A stretch of DNA of 64,000 nucleotides from Streptomyces brasiliensis. GTDB lineage: Bacteria; Actinomycetota; Actinomycetes; Streptomycetales; Streptomycetaceae. A program made the translations under genes and the position numbers. The notes under the pieces are model-generated. The model was not told where the DNA came from. It saw only the letters and a program-made list of their open reading frames with translations, and did no database searches. The stretch spans positions 248,001 through 312,000 of the forward strand of contig NZ_BMQA01000004.1 of the NCBI RefSeq assembly GCF_014647875.1, read 5' to 3'. Positions 26,529-34,438 of the stretch are shown here, piece after piece (position 1 is the first letter of the stretch; each line of letters begins with the position of its first letter).

Positions 26529-29500
26529 CGGGCACCTCCCAGGGATATCGAAAGCCGCCCGTTCTCCGGTCGGTCCGGGTCGTTGTCACAGGTGGCGATC
26601 TCCAGCGGGCCGAGCCGCAGCACCCCGTCCTCCCTCTCTCCTCGGTCCTGCTCGAACAGCCGCCGCAACCGGCTGACCTGCACGCTCTCCACGCCGGGCA
26701 CGGCGGCGGTGACAGCGACCAGGCGGCTGAGCCGGACCGGTTCACCGAAGGTCAGCGCGTCCGGGTGGAAGAACCCGAGCCGTCCGCCCGGCAGGCGCCC
26801 GCTGCCGAGCACGCGGTACAGCTCGGCCAGGATCTGTCCGTGCTGGTGACCAGGCCGGGCGCAGACGGTGAGCGCGATGTCGAGCGGCACCAGGCGGGCG
26901 GGGCCGACGACCAGGTCGTGGCCGATGCGCCGGTACGTCTCCAGAGCCTCCGCAACCGAGGCGAGCAGTTCCCCGCTCGGGTCCCCGGTGCCGTACGCGT
27001 CGACGGCGACGTGCGCCTCCTGGCCACTGCCGGTCCAGCGGAGGTCTGCGGCGGCGCGCTGCACGCCGGGGAGAGCGGCGGCGAGGGCCGCGTAGTCCTC
27101 GGCGGTGACGGCGCGCAGCCGGGTACGGCGCAGGTCGAGGGGCGCCAACTGGCGTACCTGCTCGACCGGTTCGGGTTCGGTGCCACCGGTGGCGGGCAGC
27201 GGATTGCGGACGGTGGCGGCGGCGGTCTCGCAACCGGGCTCCACGACGAGGTGGTTGATGGCCTCGGCGCCGACGTTGCCCGCGGGGCCGCCGCCGAGCC
27301 GGTAGCGGAGGGTGAGCCGGGTGCCGGGCGCCGGCTTCGCGCCGTGCCGGCCGTCGCCGAAGCGCAGGGCGAGGCGGCCGTCGTCCTCCAGTTCGCCGAC
27401 GAAGTGCCGGTCGCGGGAGCCGCTGTCGAGCAGGTCGCGGCGCGGCTCCCAGAGGGTGTCGCCGTCGTACGCGCGTACGGCGGGCAGGGCGCGGCGCGGG
27501 TCCTGGGCCAGGGCGGCTGCGGAGCCGCGCAGAACCGGCTCGTCCGGGTGCAGTCCCGCCGCGTACTCCGGGCCCCAACTGTGGGCGATCTCCCAGGCGA
27601 TGTGGCCGTCGAGGACCGTGCCCGCGCGGGCCCGTGCCGTGAGGATCTCGGCGCGCCGCAGCTTGGTGCCGAGCAACTCGTCGCTGCGGTGGAGGAGTTC
27701 ACGCAGGGCGCGTACGGGATGCCGCTGGAGTTCCAGCCGCTCCAGTGTCTTCAGGCCGTAGATCACGGCGAGTTCGGCGATCTCCTCCTGCCCGAGCCCG
27801 TCGCGGTCGCGCGCGCTGCGCCACAGGTCGACGAGCCGTTGCCGGACCCGGCGCGGGATGGCGGCGATCCGCTCGGCCTGTCCGGCGGCGACCGTGCCGG
27901 GGTCCGGGAAGGGCACGGCCTGAGCCACGGGGGCCCGGCCGAGGACGGGGCGGAGGCGGGGTGCGATGCCCGGATAGACGGACTGGGCGAGCAGGGTGCG
28001 CAGCGCGGCCACCTGCGCGTACGCCGTGCCGGGCACGACGCTCCCCCAGCCTTCGGCCGGGGGGACCCCCGTCTCGCTTCGCTCGCGCCGCTGCCCGGCA
28101 CGCTCCAGTCCGAGCCCGGCGCGTACGGTGGCCCGCTCCCCCACGACCTCGAAGAGTGCACGGACGTCGTCCGGGGTCAGCGCTTCGCCGCGTTCCGCCT
28201 GGTCCGTCAGGGAGTTGATGAGCCGTGCGGGCGCGTTGCCCTCCGTACGGTCCGGGCAGCCGAAGTCGGCGGGGTCGCAGGACGCGACGACCGCCGGTAC
28301 CGGCGGCACGGTGACCGTCTCGGCCGACCCGGAGCGGCCGTGGTCGACAAGGACCGTGTTGCCGCGGGCCAGGGTCACGTCCTCGACGGGCAGACAGTCG
28401 CGGCCACCGCGCGTGGTGAGGCAGAGGGGGAAGCGCAGGGCGTCCTCGGTGGCCCAGGTGATCTCCAGGACGGGCTGGTCCTCGATCCGGTCCAGGCCGG
28501 GCGTGACCGAGGTCAGGCGGACGGCTTGGCGGTGGGCGGGGTCGGCGTCGCCGGGAGTGCCGGTGCGCGGCCCCTTGACCTCCTCGAGGACCAGCACATC
28601 GCCCGGCTTCAGGGCGAGTCGGCGCTCCCGGCAGGTCTCCGGATCCACCCAGGCGTCGCGCAGAGTGGCGGCCGTGGCCCCCTTCGGCAGGGCGCACACC
28701 TCGCCGTCCCAGGTCCACAGCCGGATCGCGTTGTGCGCGACCCGCAGCTCCAACGGGTCGGCGGCGACGACCGGTTCGAAGACCTCCACCGAGCCGCGCT
28801 CGTCCAGGTCGCCGAGGTCGTTCTCGTCGAGGACCGTGCCGGGTTCGGGGCGGTCGTGCGGGTCGAGGCTGCGTACGTCGACGGAGGCGAAGCGGTACGT
28901 CCCGGGCGCGAGGGTGTGGTCGGCCGCGGTCTCGACGGTGACGTACGCGCGGGCGCTGCAGCCGTCGTGCATCGCGTAGTCGATCAGCCGGACGTGCCGG
29001 CGGACGGAGACCCGGCGGCGCGCGGTGTCGAGGTAGGCCTCTGTGGCGACCGCGTCCTGCTGGTAGCTGATCTGGTCGCCGGTGTGAGCGAGCAGTTCCA
29101 CCAGGGTCACGCCCAGGTCGGCGGCGTTGCGCTCGGCCCAGTCGGGGGTGGTGAGCGCCAGCCGGTCCAGGAGGAGCTTGCGGATGGTGTCGTAGTCGCG
29201 GGCCGTGTAGTCGAGGACGGGCGCGGCCGGAAAGACCGGCGGCTCCGTGGCGTCGCCCGCGCAGTCGAAGGGCGTGGGACAGTCGGGGCGGAAGCTGAGG
29301 TACGCGCTGTGGTAGCGCTGGTCGAAACCGCGGAACGGCTCGGTGCCCGGCCGCCCGTACGGATCGGTCTCCACCAGCGAGAGCCGGTAGCGGGAGGTGT
29401 CGCCGGCCCGGTCGAGGGTGACGTAGAGCCGGTCGTCGAGCTCCGGGTCCTCCTCTCGTTCGACGCTGACGTCGACCGCGGTGATGCCGGTGATCCGCCG

Positions 29501-29659
29501 GCCGCCGTCGACGCGGACGTTCTCGGGGCCGAGGCCGTGCGGTGCCTTGCCGAGGAAGGTGACGGTGAGCAGCAGCCCGTCGTCGCTGACCTCGACGGCG
29601 TCGACGCCGCCCAGCTGGGCGGCGCGCACCTTGGCCCTCCGGGTGGTCCCCGCGCTCAT
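26525..29659 (-). CDS. Large baseplate J-like protein (gp6-like wedge, Afp11-like)
   Basis: The 1044-residue protein shows LDYTARDYDTIRKLLLDRLA, WAERNAADLGVTLVELLAHT and GDQISYQQDAVATEAYLDTA, the classic opening of putative baseplate assembly proteins. It then has FGDGRHGAKPAPGTRLTLRY, LGGGPAGNVGAEAINHLV and NPLPATGGTEPEPVEQVR of the baseplate-J domain, and a C-terminal ALTFGEPVRLSRLVAVTAAV segment. It is the gp6-equivalent wedge that joins the hub to the sheath start. Its ATG overlaps the gp25-like stop (ATGA). The neighbour at 22707 is a second J-like protein. Confidence 0.88.
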   Translation of the reverse strand: MSAGTTRRAKVRAAQLGGVDAVEVSDDGLLLTVTFLGKAPHGLGPENVRVDGGRRITGITAVDVSVEREEDPELDDRLYVTLDRAGDTSRYRLSLVETDPYGRPGTEPFRGFDQRYHSAYLSFRPDCPTPFDCAGDATEPPVFPAAPVLDYTARDYDTIRKLLLDRLALTTPDWAERNAADLGVTLVELLAHTGDQISYQQDAVATEAYLDTARRRVSVRRHVRLIDYAMHDGCSARAYVTVETAADHTLAPGTYRFASVDVRSLDPHDRPEPGTVLDENDLGDLDERGSVEVFEPVVAADPLELRVAHNAIRLWTWDGEVCALPKGATAATLRDAWVDPETCRERRLALKPGDVLVLEEVKGPRTGTPGDADPAHRQAVRLTSVTPGLDRIEDQPVLEITWATEDALRFPLCLTTRGGRDCLPVEDVTLARGNTVLVDHGRSGSAETVTVPPVPAVVASCDPADFGCPDRTEGNAPARLINSLTDQAERGEALTPDDVRALFEVVGERATVRAGLGLERAGQRRERSETGVPPAEGWGSVVPGTAYAQVAALRTLLAQSVYPGIAPRLRPVLGRAPVAQAVPFPDPGTVAAGQAERIAAIPRRVRQRLVDLWRSARDRDGLGQEEIAELAVIYGLKTLERLELQRHPVRALRELLHRSDELLGTKLRRAEILTARARAGTVLDGHIAWEIAHSWGPEYAAGLHPDEPVLRGSAAALAQDPRRALPAVRAYDGDTLWEPRRDLLDSGSRDRHFVGELEDDGRLALRFGDGRHGAKPAPGTRLTLRYRLGGGPAGNVGAEAINHLVVEPGCETAAATVRNPLPATGGTEPEPVEQVRQLAPLDLRRTRLRAVTAEDYAALAAALPGVQRAAADLRWTGSGQEAHVAVDAYGTGDPSGELLASVAEALETYRRIGHDLVVGPARLVPLDIALTVCARPGHQHGQILAELYRVLGSGRLPGGRLGFFHPDALTFGEPVRLSRLVAVTAAVPGVESVQVSRLRRLFEQDRGEREDGVLRLGPLEIATCDNDPDRPENGRLSISLGGAR

Positions 29660-30042
29660 GCCGCCCTCCCCTCGAAGACGTCCTCACGCACGGTGCCGGT
29701 GGCCCGGACGACGTACGACAGATGCACGCGTACGACGTCGTCGCCGCCCTCGATGTCGAGGGCCACGACCTCGACAAGATCGCCGAGCCAGCGCTGCAGC
29801 GCGGCCTGGACGGAGAGTTCGAGCGTGCTGAGCAGTTCGGGGCTGTTGGGCGCGAAGACCAGATCGAGCAGTCCGCAGCCGAAGTCGGGGCGCATCACGC
29901 GTTCGCCGGGGCTGGTGAACAGCAGTTGCTCGATGAGGTCGTGGACGTGCTCGGCGGACCGGGCGTGCGCGGTGCGGCCCCGCCGGTCGGCGTGGAAGGG
30001 GAAGGCGATGTCGGTGCGCGTTCTCTGGCTGAGCGGCCTCAT
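29656..30042 (-). CDS. gp25-like baseplate wedge protein (Afp9-like)
   Basis: The 128-residue protein matches the GPW/gp25 family: DIAFPFHADRRGRTAHARSA, HVHDLIEQLLFTSPGERVMR and PDFGCGLLDLVFAPNSPELL, the last being the conserved EPxFG-type segment of the family. gp25 nucleates sheath assembly at the baseplate and resembles the sheath handshake domain. Its ATG (30042) overlaps the PAAR-like stop at 30039 by ATGA. Confidence 0.93.
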   Translation of the reverse strand: MRPLSQRTRTDIAFPFHADRRGRTAHARSAEHVHDLIEQLLFTSPGERVMRPDFGCGLLDLVFAPNSPELLSTLELSVQAALQRWLGDLVEVVALDIEGGDDVVRVHLSYVVRATGTVREDVFEGRAA

Positions 30043-30374
30043 CGGACGGTGACCTTTCGCTGCGCGGCCTGGACGAGAGGCGGCCCCTGCGGGACGAAGG
30101 CCGCGCTGAAGCACTGGGCCGCGGAGGTGTCGAGCAGTACGGGCGCGCCGTCGACCGTGACGCCGCTGCCGTCGGCGGTCCAGCGGACGAGGACGCACGG
30201 CGAGGGCACACCGGCGACGGTGTGCGGGCAGCCGGTGACGACGTAGCCGTGCGCGGCCGTGGCAACGGCGACGCCCTGGCTGAGCGCTCCGCCGGAGGGT
30301 GTGGTGGCGGGCGTGACACGGCCGCCGTGCGGGCAGCCGATCACGGCCGCCGCGTCGAGCAGACTCCCGGGCAT
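30039..30374 (-). CDS. PAAR-like spike-tip protein (Afp10-like)
   Basis: The 111-residue protein carries two CPH motifs, C14-P-H16 (IGCPHGGRV) and C49-P-H51 (TGCPHTV), spaced as in the zinc-binding PAAR-like tip proteins of contractile systems, plus a further Cys at about 87. It should cap the spike and sharpen it. It lies between the spike gene and the gp25-like gene, the usual eCIS order, and overlaps the latter. Confidence 0.85.
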   Translation of the reverse strand: MPGSLLDAAAVIGCPHGGRVTPATTPSGGALSQGVAVATAAHGYVVTGCPHTVAGVPSPCVLVRWTADGSGVTVDGAPVLLDTSAAQCFSAAFVPQGPPLVQAAQRKVTVR

Positions 30375-30396
30375 CTCTTCTTCCGTCCCCCGTCTT

Positions 30397-30933
30397 CTAT
30401 CGCTTGGAGAGCACGGTCAACTGGCCCTCATTGATGGTGACTTCGCGTCCGCGCAGGACGATCTCGGCGCCCGCGCCGGTGGCGATGACCACGGCTTCCC
30501 TGGTGATGCGGATGTAGGCGCCGCCCTGGGCCTGGAGCAGGATCCCCTGTTCGGCACCGGCCGTGTCGTTCATGACGATCTTGTGGGCCTGCGGGGTCTG
30601 GACGACGACCGGTTTGCTGGCCGCGTTCGCCTGGAGCTCGCGGCGGGCGTCGGGCGGGAGTTCGTCGGCGGCGCCGTACCAGCACCCGGTCCAGACGGGG
30701 AAGCTGGGGTCACCCTGCTCGAACTCCACCCACACGCCGGAACCGGGCGGCGGCACCACGAACTGGCCCGCCTCCTGGCCGGTGAAGGGCAGGCAGGGCA
30801 GGGCCCAGGTGGACGGTTCGTCGCCGAGCACGTCCGGGACCTCGGCCGTGATCCGGCCGATGCGCAGCGGGTCGTTGTTGTCCACCACCCGGCCGCGGAA
30901 CTTGCCGAGGTAGCGATTGCTGGGTGCCGCCAT
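30397..30933 (-). CDS. gp5-like spike / baseplate V protein
   Basis: The 178-residue protein has an N-terminal OB-fold as in phage gpV/gp5: YLGKFRGRVVDNNDPLRIGR, ITAEVPDVLG, WALPCLPFTG, PPPGSGVWVEFEQGDPSFPV and WTGCWYG. The C-terminal part (KIVMNDTAGAEQGILLQ, YIRITREAVVIATGAG, EIVLRGREVTINEGQLTV) is a beta-helix needle. It forms the membrane-piercing spike under the hub. It lies 22 bp upstream of the PAAR-like tip gene and 63 bp downstream of the hub gene. Confidence 0.92.
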   Translation of the reverse strand: MAAPSNRYLGKFRGRVVDNNDPLRIGRITAEVPDVLGDEPSTWALPCLPFTGQEAGQFVVPPPGSGVWVEFEQGDPSFPVWTGCWYGAADELPPDARRELQANAASKPVVVQTPQAHKIVMNDTAGAEQGILLQAQGGAYIRITREAVVIATGAGAEIVLRGREVTINEGQLTVLSKR

Positions 30934-30996
30934 GCTGAACTGCTCCTGGTTGATGGGTGGTTCGCGTCATGGTTGGGGTCGTGGTTCGGGTTCCTG

Positions 30997-32136
30997 TCAG
31001 GGCCGGACGTGGTCACTGCGCGCTTCGAGGCCCTCCCTGGAGAGGGTGAAGTTCTGCTGGAAGGAGCCGGGTCGCAGGTTGTGCGTGACGGACTTGACGT
31101 AGTAGTCGCCGTCGTACGCCCGTCCGGAGCCGCGCACACCGATGAGCTGGCGCGGCTGGAGGAGATAGCCGTGCCGGTTGACGTCGAGCGAACCGGAGCC
31201 CGACACGACGTCGGCGGACACGGCGGCGCGTGCGAGCAACTCGGCCTCGGCCTGCTCGCGTTGCTGCTTGGCGGTACCGGAGAGCGTCTTGCGCTTGAGG
31301 GCCGGGGTGGGCCGCCTGCCGAGGGGCGGGCGCAGCGGACTGATCGGCGGTTGCGGAAGCAGCGTGGCCTGCCGGGTGCCGGGGTCCTGCCAGCGCGCCT
31401 GGGGCTCCTCGCGTGCGGTGCCGTCGTAGGCGAAGGTCAGCTGGTCGACGGTCGAGTTGGCGTCCATGTTGACGTTGAGGGCGTGCTGCCGGATGCCGAG
31501 GCGCACCTCCGGTCCCCAACGGGCGGAAGACTGGCCGGGGTTGGGCCCCGGCTCCAGATAGAAGGTGTAGCCGTTGGCCCGGGCCAGCTCGGTGACGTAC
31601 TGCAGATCGGTCCCGGTCTGGTAGTGCACGCGCAGGTCCTGGTGCGGTGGCTGGGCGATCTTCTCGGTGTAGACGTCGGGGCGGATGCCGTAGTCGGAGT
31701 ACCGGCGCAGGATGTTCAGGACCCGCTGGGAGGGTGGCAGGTTGGGGTACCGGGCCGTCCGCTCCTCCAGGTCCATCAGCAACGTCAGGTCCTCACCGGT
31801 GACGGTGAGGGTGGAGTGGCCCGGCTGGTTGCTGGCGCCGACCTCCTGGCGGACGATCAGCCCGTCGAACAGGACGTCGGGCGTGCCGCGGACGCTGACG
31901 GTGACGATGACGCGGGTCTTGGGATCGAAGAACCCCTCCGGCAGCAGCCGCTGGTTGATGAGCCCGTTCTTGGTCAGGTCGAAGGCGAGCTGGAAGCCGC
32001 TGCGTTCGCCCGCGGTGGCGGTGATCTGGGCGGACAGCAGTGCCTCGGCGACCTCGACGGGAACCGGGCGGGCGAGGGTCGGCCCCATGAGGAGTGTGAT
32101 GTGGACGGGGCCTTGCCCCACGGGAAGTTCAGACAC
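30997..32136 (-). CDS. gpD-like baseplate hub protein (Afp8/VgrG N-terminal type)
   Basis: The 379-residue protein carries phage late-control gpD/VgrG hub features: FQLAFDLTKNGLINQRLLPE, VIVTVSVRGTPDVLFDGLIV, STLTVTGEDLTLLMDLEERT, QTGTDLQYVTELARANGYTF and YYVKSVTHNLRPGSFQQNFT near the end. It forms the trimeric hub at the base of the tube. I prefer the GTG at 32136, with GGAG six nt upstream, over the GTG at 32148. It overlaps the LysM gene by 8 nt (GTGTCTGA). Confidence 0.9.
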   Translation of the reverse strand: MSELPVGQGPVHITLLMGPTLARPVPVEVAEALLSAQITATAGERSGFQLAFDLTKNGLINQRLLPEGFFDPKTRVIVTVSVRGTPDVLFDGLIVRQEVGASNQPGHSTLTVTGEDLTLLMDLEERTARYPNLPPSQRVLNILRRYSDYGIRPDVYTEKIAQPPHQDLRVHYQTGTDLQYVTELARANGYTFYLEPGPNPGQSSARWGPEVRLGIRQHALNVNMDANSTVDQLTFAYDGTAREEPQARWQDPGTRQATLLPQPPISPLRPPLGRRPTPALKRKTLSGTAKQQREQAEAELLARAAVSADVVSGSGSLDVNRHGYLLQPRQLIGVRGSGRAYDGDYYVKSVTHNLRPGSFQQNFTLSREGLEARSDHVRP

Positions 32137-32500
32137 GCCGCTCTCCACGCGGAAGACCGCCGGCGAGGGGAATGCCGATGACGCGCCCGGCGTCGTCGGT
32201 CAACTCTCGTGGATCCAGCACAGGGTTGGCATCGGCGATCCGCCACCACTGACCGGGGTCGCCGAAGAATCGCTGGGCGAGCAGATCCGGCCGCTCGCCT
32301 GCGCCGACGGTGTGCGGCTGGGCAGTGGCCTCGTCCTCGTCGATCGGGGGCAGCAACCGCCGCTTGGTGTACCGGACTTCGGTCCCGTCGGCGAGCTTGT
32401 GCACACCGGTCTCGGCGTCGTGGTAGCGGCTGGTGCGGGGGTAGGGATGGGCGCCCGGTATGGCGTCGAGGGCGCTCTCGTACGGCTCGATGTCGGCCAT
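32129..32500 (-). CDS. LysM/gp53-like baseplate protein (Afp7-like)
   Basis: The 123-residue protein ends with a LysM-like fold: HTVGAGERPDLLAQRFFGDP, QWWRIADANPVLDPRELTDD and GRVIGIPLAGGLPRGERRV. The QWWRIADAN wording is typical of the gp53/LysM proteins next to the hub in contractile systems. The N-terminus contains PYESALDAIPGAHPYPRTSR and YTKRRLLPP. It probably clamps the tube to the hub; the LysM fold here is structural rather than peptidoglycan-binding. Confidence 0.88.
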   Translation of the reverse strand: MADIEPYESALDAIPGAHPYPRTSRYHDAETGVHKLADGTEVRYTKRRLLPPIDEDEATAQPHTVGAGERPDLLAQRFFGDPGQWWRIADANPVLDPRELTDDAGRVIGIPLAGGLPRGERRV

Positions 32501-32508
32501 GGTGCTGC

Positions 32509-33195
32509 TCAGCCCCTTCCGGTGACGAGGTCGGCGCCGCCGAGCCCGAGAGCGCCGAGACTCCCGCCGCGCGCGGCGGCGGCGAGCCGCTCCTTCTGCG
32601 CGAGGTGGGCCATGTAGAGATCGGCACCGCGGTGGCCGGCGGGCAGATCGCTTACGGTCAGGATCTTCATGCCGATGGAGAGCGAGGCCCGGATCGGATT
32701 GAGGTTGACGTCGAAGGCAGACTCGTTGACGGACAGTTCCGTGAGCCGCACGGGCATGACCCGCTTGCTCCCCCAGGTGAACAGGGTCAGCGGCATCTCG
32801 ATCGGGCTGATCTCGATCGTGCCGTTCTGCGACAGCCGCGACGCGGCCCGCAGCTGCGCGGTGGTCGGCTGCACGAGCATCTCGAGCGTGGCGAGCTGCG
32901 GATGGATGCCGTCGGGAGCGGCGACCTCGAACTGGTCGGTGGCGTCGATCTCGGCGGTGAACTTCCAGGTCTCCTGCGCGGGACCCTTGAGCCGCAGGGC
33001 CTCGTTCCTGTCCCCGCTGCCGGTACCACCACCCCCGGCGTCCCCGCTGTCCCCGGCGGACTGCGGGGAGACGCTGCGCTCCAGGGTGTCCGGGTTGAAC
33101 TGCAGCACGATGACGCGTTGCGGGGCGCCGGTGTCGGGGTTGACGACGACTATTCCGGAACGAATGGGTTTGGGGATGTCCTGGTATCGAGTCAC
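32509..33195 (-). CDS. CIS tube-family protein (tube initiator)
   Basis: The 228-residue protein matches the contractile injection system tube protein family: GAPQRVIVLQFNPDTLERSV, ETWKFTAEIDATDQFEVAAP, HPQLATLEMLVQPTTAQLR, PLTLFTWGSKRVMPVRLTEL and FDVNLNPIRASLSIGMKIL. It probably forms the first tube ring or hub adaptor between the gpD hub and the tube. The GTG at 33195 follows GGAGGTGTGAT. A Gly/Ser-rich insert (GDAGGGGTGSGDRN) is predicted to be a flexible loop. Confidence 0.85.
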   Translation of the reverse strand: MTRYQDIPKPIRSGIVVVNPDTGAPQRVIVLQFNPDTLERSVSPQSAGDSGDAGGGGTGSGDRNEALRLKGPAQETWKFTAEIDATDQFEVAAPDGIHPQLATLEMLVQPTTAQLRAASRLSQNGTIEISPIEMPLTLFTWGSKRVMPVRLTELSVNESAFDVNLNPIRASLSIGMKILTVSDLPAGHRGADLYMAHLAQKERLAAAARGGSLGALGLGGADLVTGRG

Positions 33196-33212
33196 ATCAC
33201 ACCTCCGGAGCC

Positions 33213-34433
33213 TTAGGACTGGAACTTGGTGCTCGACACGCGGCAGCCGTCGCACCAGAACCCGTAGAGGAACCCTTCAAATCCCAACTCTCCGTGCGGA
33301 GTCGGGCCACCTCCGACAGACGCCACGAAGGGCATGGTCTTACCGCACTCAGGGCAGCGGGGGTGGCGGTCGATGTCCACCCACCGGGGCAGACCACCGA
33401 CCTGATGCACCGCTTCACCGGGCAGAGCCTCAAGGCTCACGCCGACCTGGTTCGGGTGCTTTTCCAGTGCCAGTGCCCGCTCCCCGCCCGGCACCAGGCC
33501 GGGCTCGGGGCTCGCAGGGCCATCCGGTCCGTAATAGACCTGCAGCCCATCGAGATTGATGCGGACAGTCACCGAGTCCATCGCCTCGCAATCGCACGGG
33601 TACCAGAAGAAGGCGGGATCGTTGCGAAGTCCGAAGGGCAGTGTGGCGGCAGAGAGTGCGAGCACGCGCTCCGCGGGCTCCTCGCACTCCAGACACACAG
33701 GAACCCTGCCGGTGACGCGGCCGCCGACCACGTGGGGACTGCGTCCGGCATCGACGACGAACCCCATGTAGGCGGGCCAATGGCCGGCATCCCGCCCCGA
33801 GTCGGGGAGGCGCCCGGCCAGTTCCTGCAGCACCTCCCAGTCCGAGCGGTCTGCCAACTCGTCCCGCAGGGAAGCGATGAGGTCGGACGCATGAGCGGTG
33901 CGGATGAGAGCGAGCGCTTCAAGCTGGGACAGCGCCCCGGACTCCGTCCAACTGCTCAAAAAGGCGTCCGCCAACTCGTCCGGGGCACCAGACAGGAGGC
34001 TGCGCTGTACGTCGTCAGCGAGCCTGTCCGCGACCGGACGCAGGAGTTCGGGTCGGTAGATGCCGATGGTGAACACGACATCCGCCACCGGCGCATCGGT
34101 GCTCGGTTCGGCGAGATAGTCGTTCACGAAGCTGTCCAGCAGTTCGTTGGGCAGCCACTGCACAAGACGTGACGCCGAGCGGACGAGAGGGCCCTTCCCC
34201 TGCAACAGCTCCGCCACCCGGGTCTTCGCCTCGACGTGTCCGGGGAGCAGTTCGAGATACTGGACCACGTAGTCCGTGAGCACCCAGTCGTCGGTCTCCT
34301 CGATGCACTCGACCGCGACGGCCGGACCCCGCTCTTCCAGTCCTGCAAGCAGGCTGAAAATCCGCTGGCGCTTCTCGCGTCCTGGGAGCGAGTCGTCCTG
34401 TGCAATGTCCGTCAGCTTGCTGCTTTCGTTCAC
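33213..34433 (-). CDS. Candidate immunity protein for the eCIS toxin (helical repeats plus Cys-rich C-terminal domain)
   Basis: The 406-residue protein has an alpha-helical, HEAT-like N-terminal half (RQRIFSLLAGLEERGPAVAV, LQELAGRLPDSG) and a C-terminal half with four paired-Cys sites: CLEC, CDC, CPEC and CDGC. This half resembles DUF1963/YwqG-type proteins (DIDRHPRCPECGKTMPFVAS, GFEGFLYGFWCDGC), some of which are predicted immunity proteins in polymorphic toxin systems. It begins 5 nt after the stop of the 2166-residue DUF4157 protein. GTG 34433 is my choice over an upstream TTG at 34457. No structural CIS role is known for this family; immunity is inference from position. Confidence 0.65.
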   Translation of the reverse strand: MNESSKLTDIAQDDSLPGREKRQRIFSLLAGLEERGPAVAVECIEETDDWVLTDYVVQYLELLPGHVEAKTRVAELLQGKGPLVRSASRLVQWLPNELLDSFVNDYLAEPSTDAPVADVVFTIGIYRPELLRPVADRLADDVQRSLLSGAPDELADAFLSSWTESGALSQLEALALIRTAHASDLIASLRDELADRSDWEVLQELAGRLPDSGRDAGHWPAYMGFVVDAGRSPHVVGGRVTGRVPVCLECEEPAERVLALSAATLPFGLRNDPAFFWYPCDCEAMDSVTVRINLDGLQVYYGPDGPASPEPGLVPGGERALALEKHPNQVGVSLEALPGEAVHQVGGLPRWVDIDRHPRCPECGKTMPFVASVGGGPTPHGELGFEGFLYGFWCDGCRVSSTKFQS

Positions 34434-34438
34434 GATGC

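Noticed and set aside
26372..30052. 1226-codon plus-strand frame across four eCIS genes
   Set aside because: Shadow frame in GC-rich sequence; the minus-strand genes have clear families and coupled starts.
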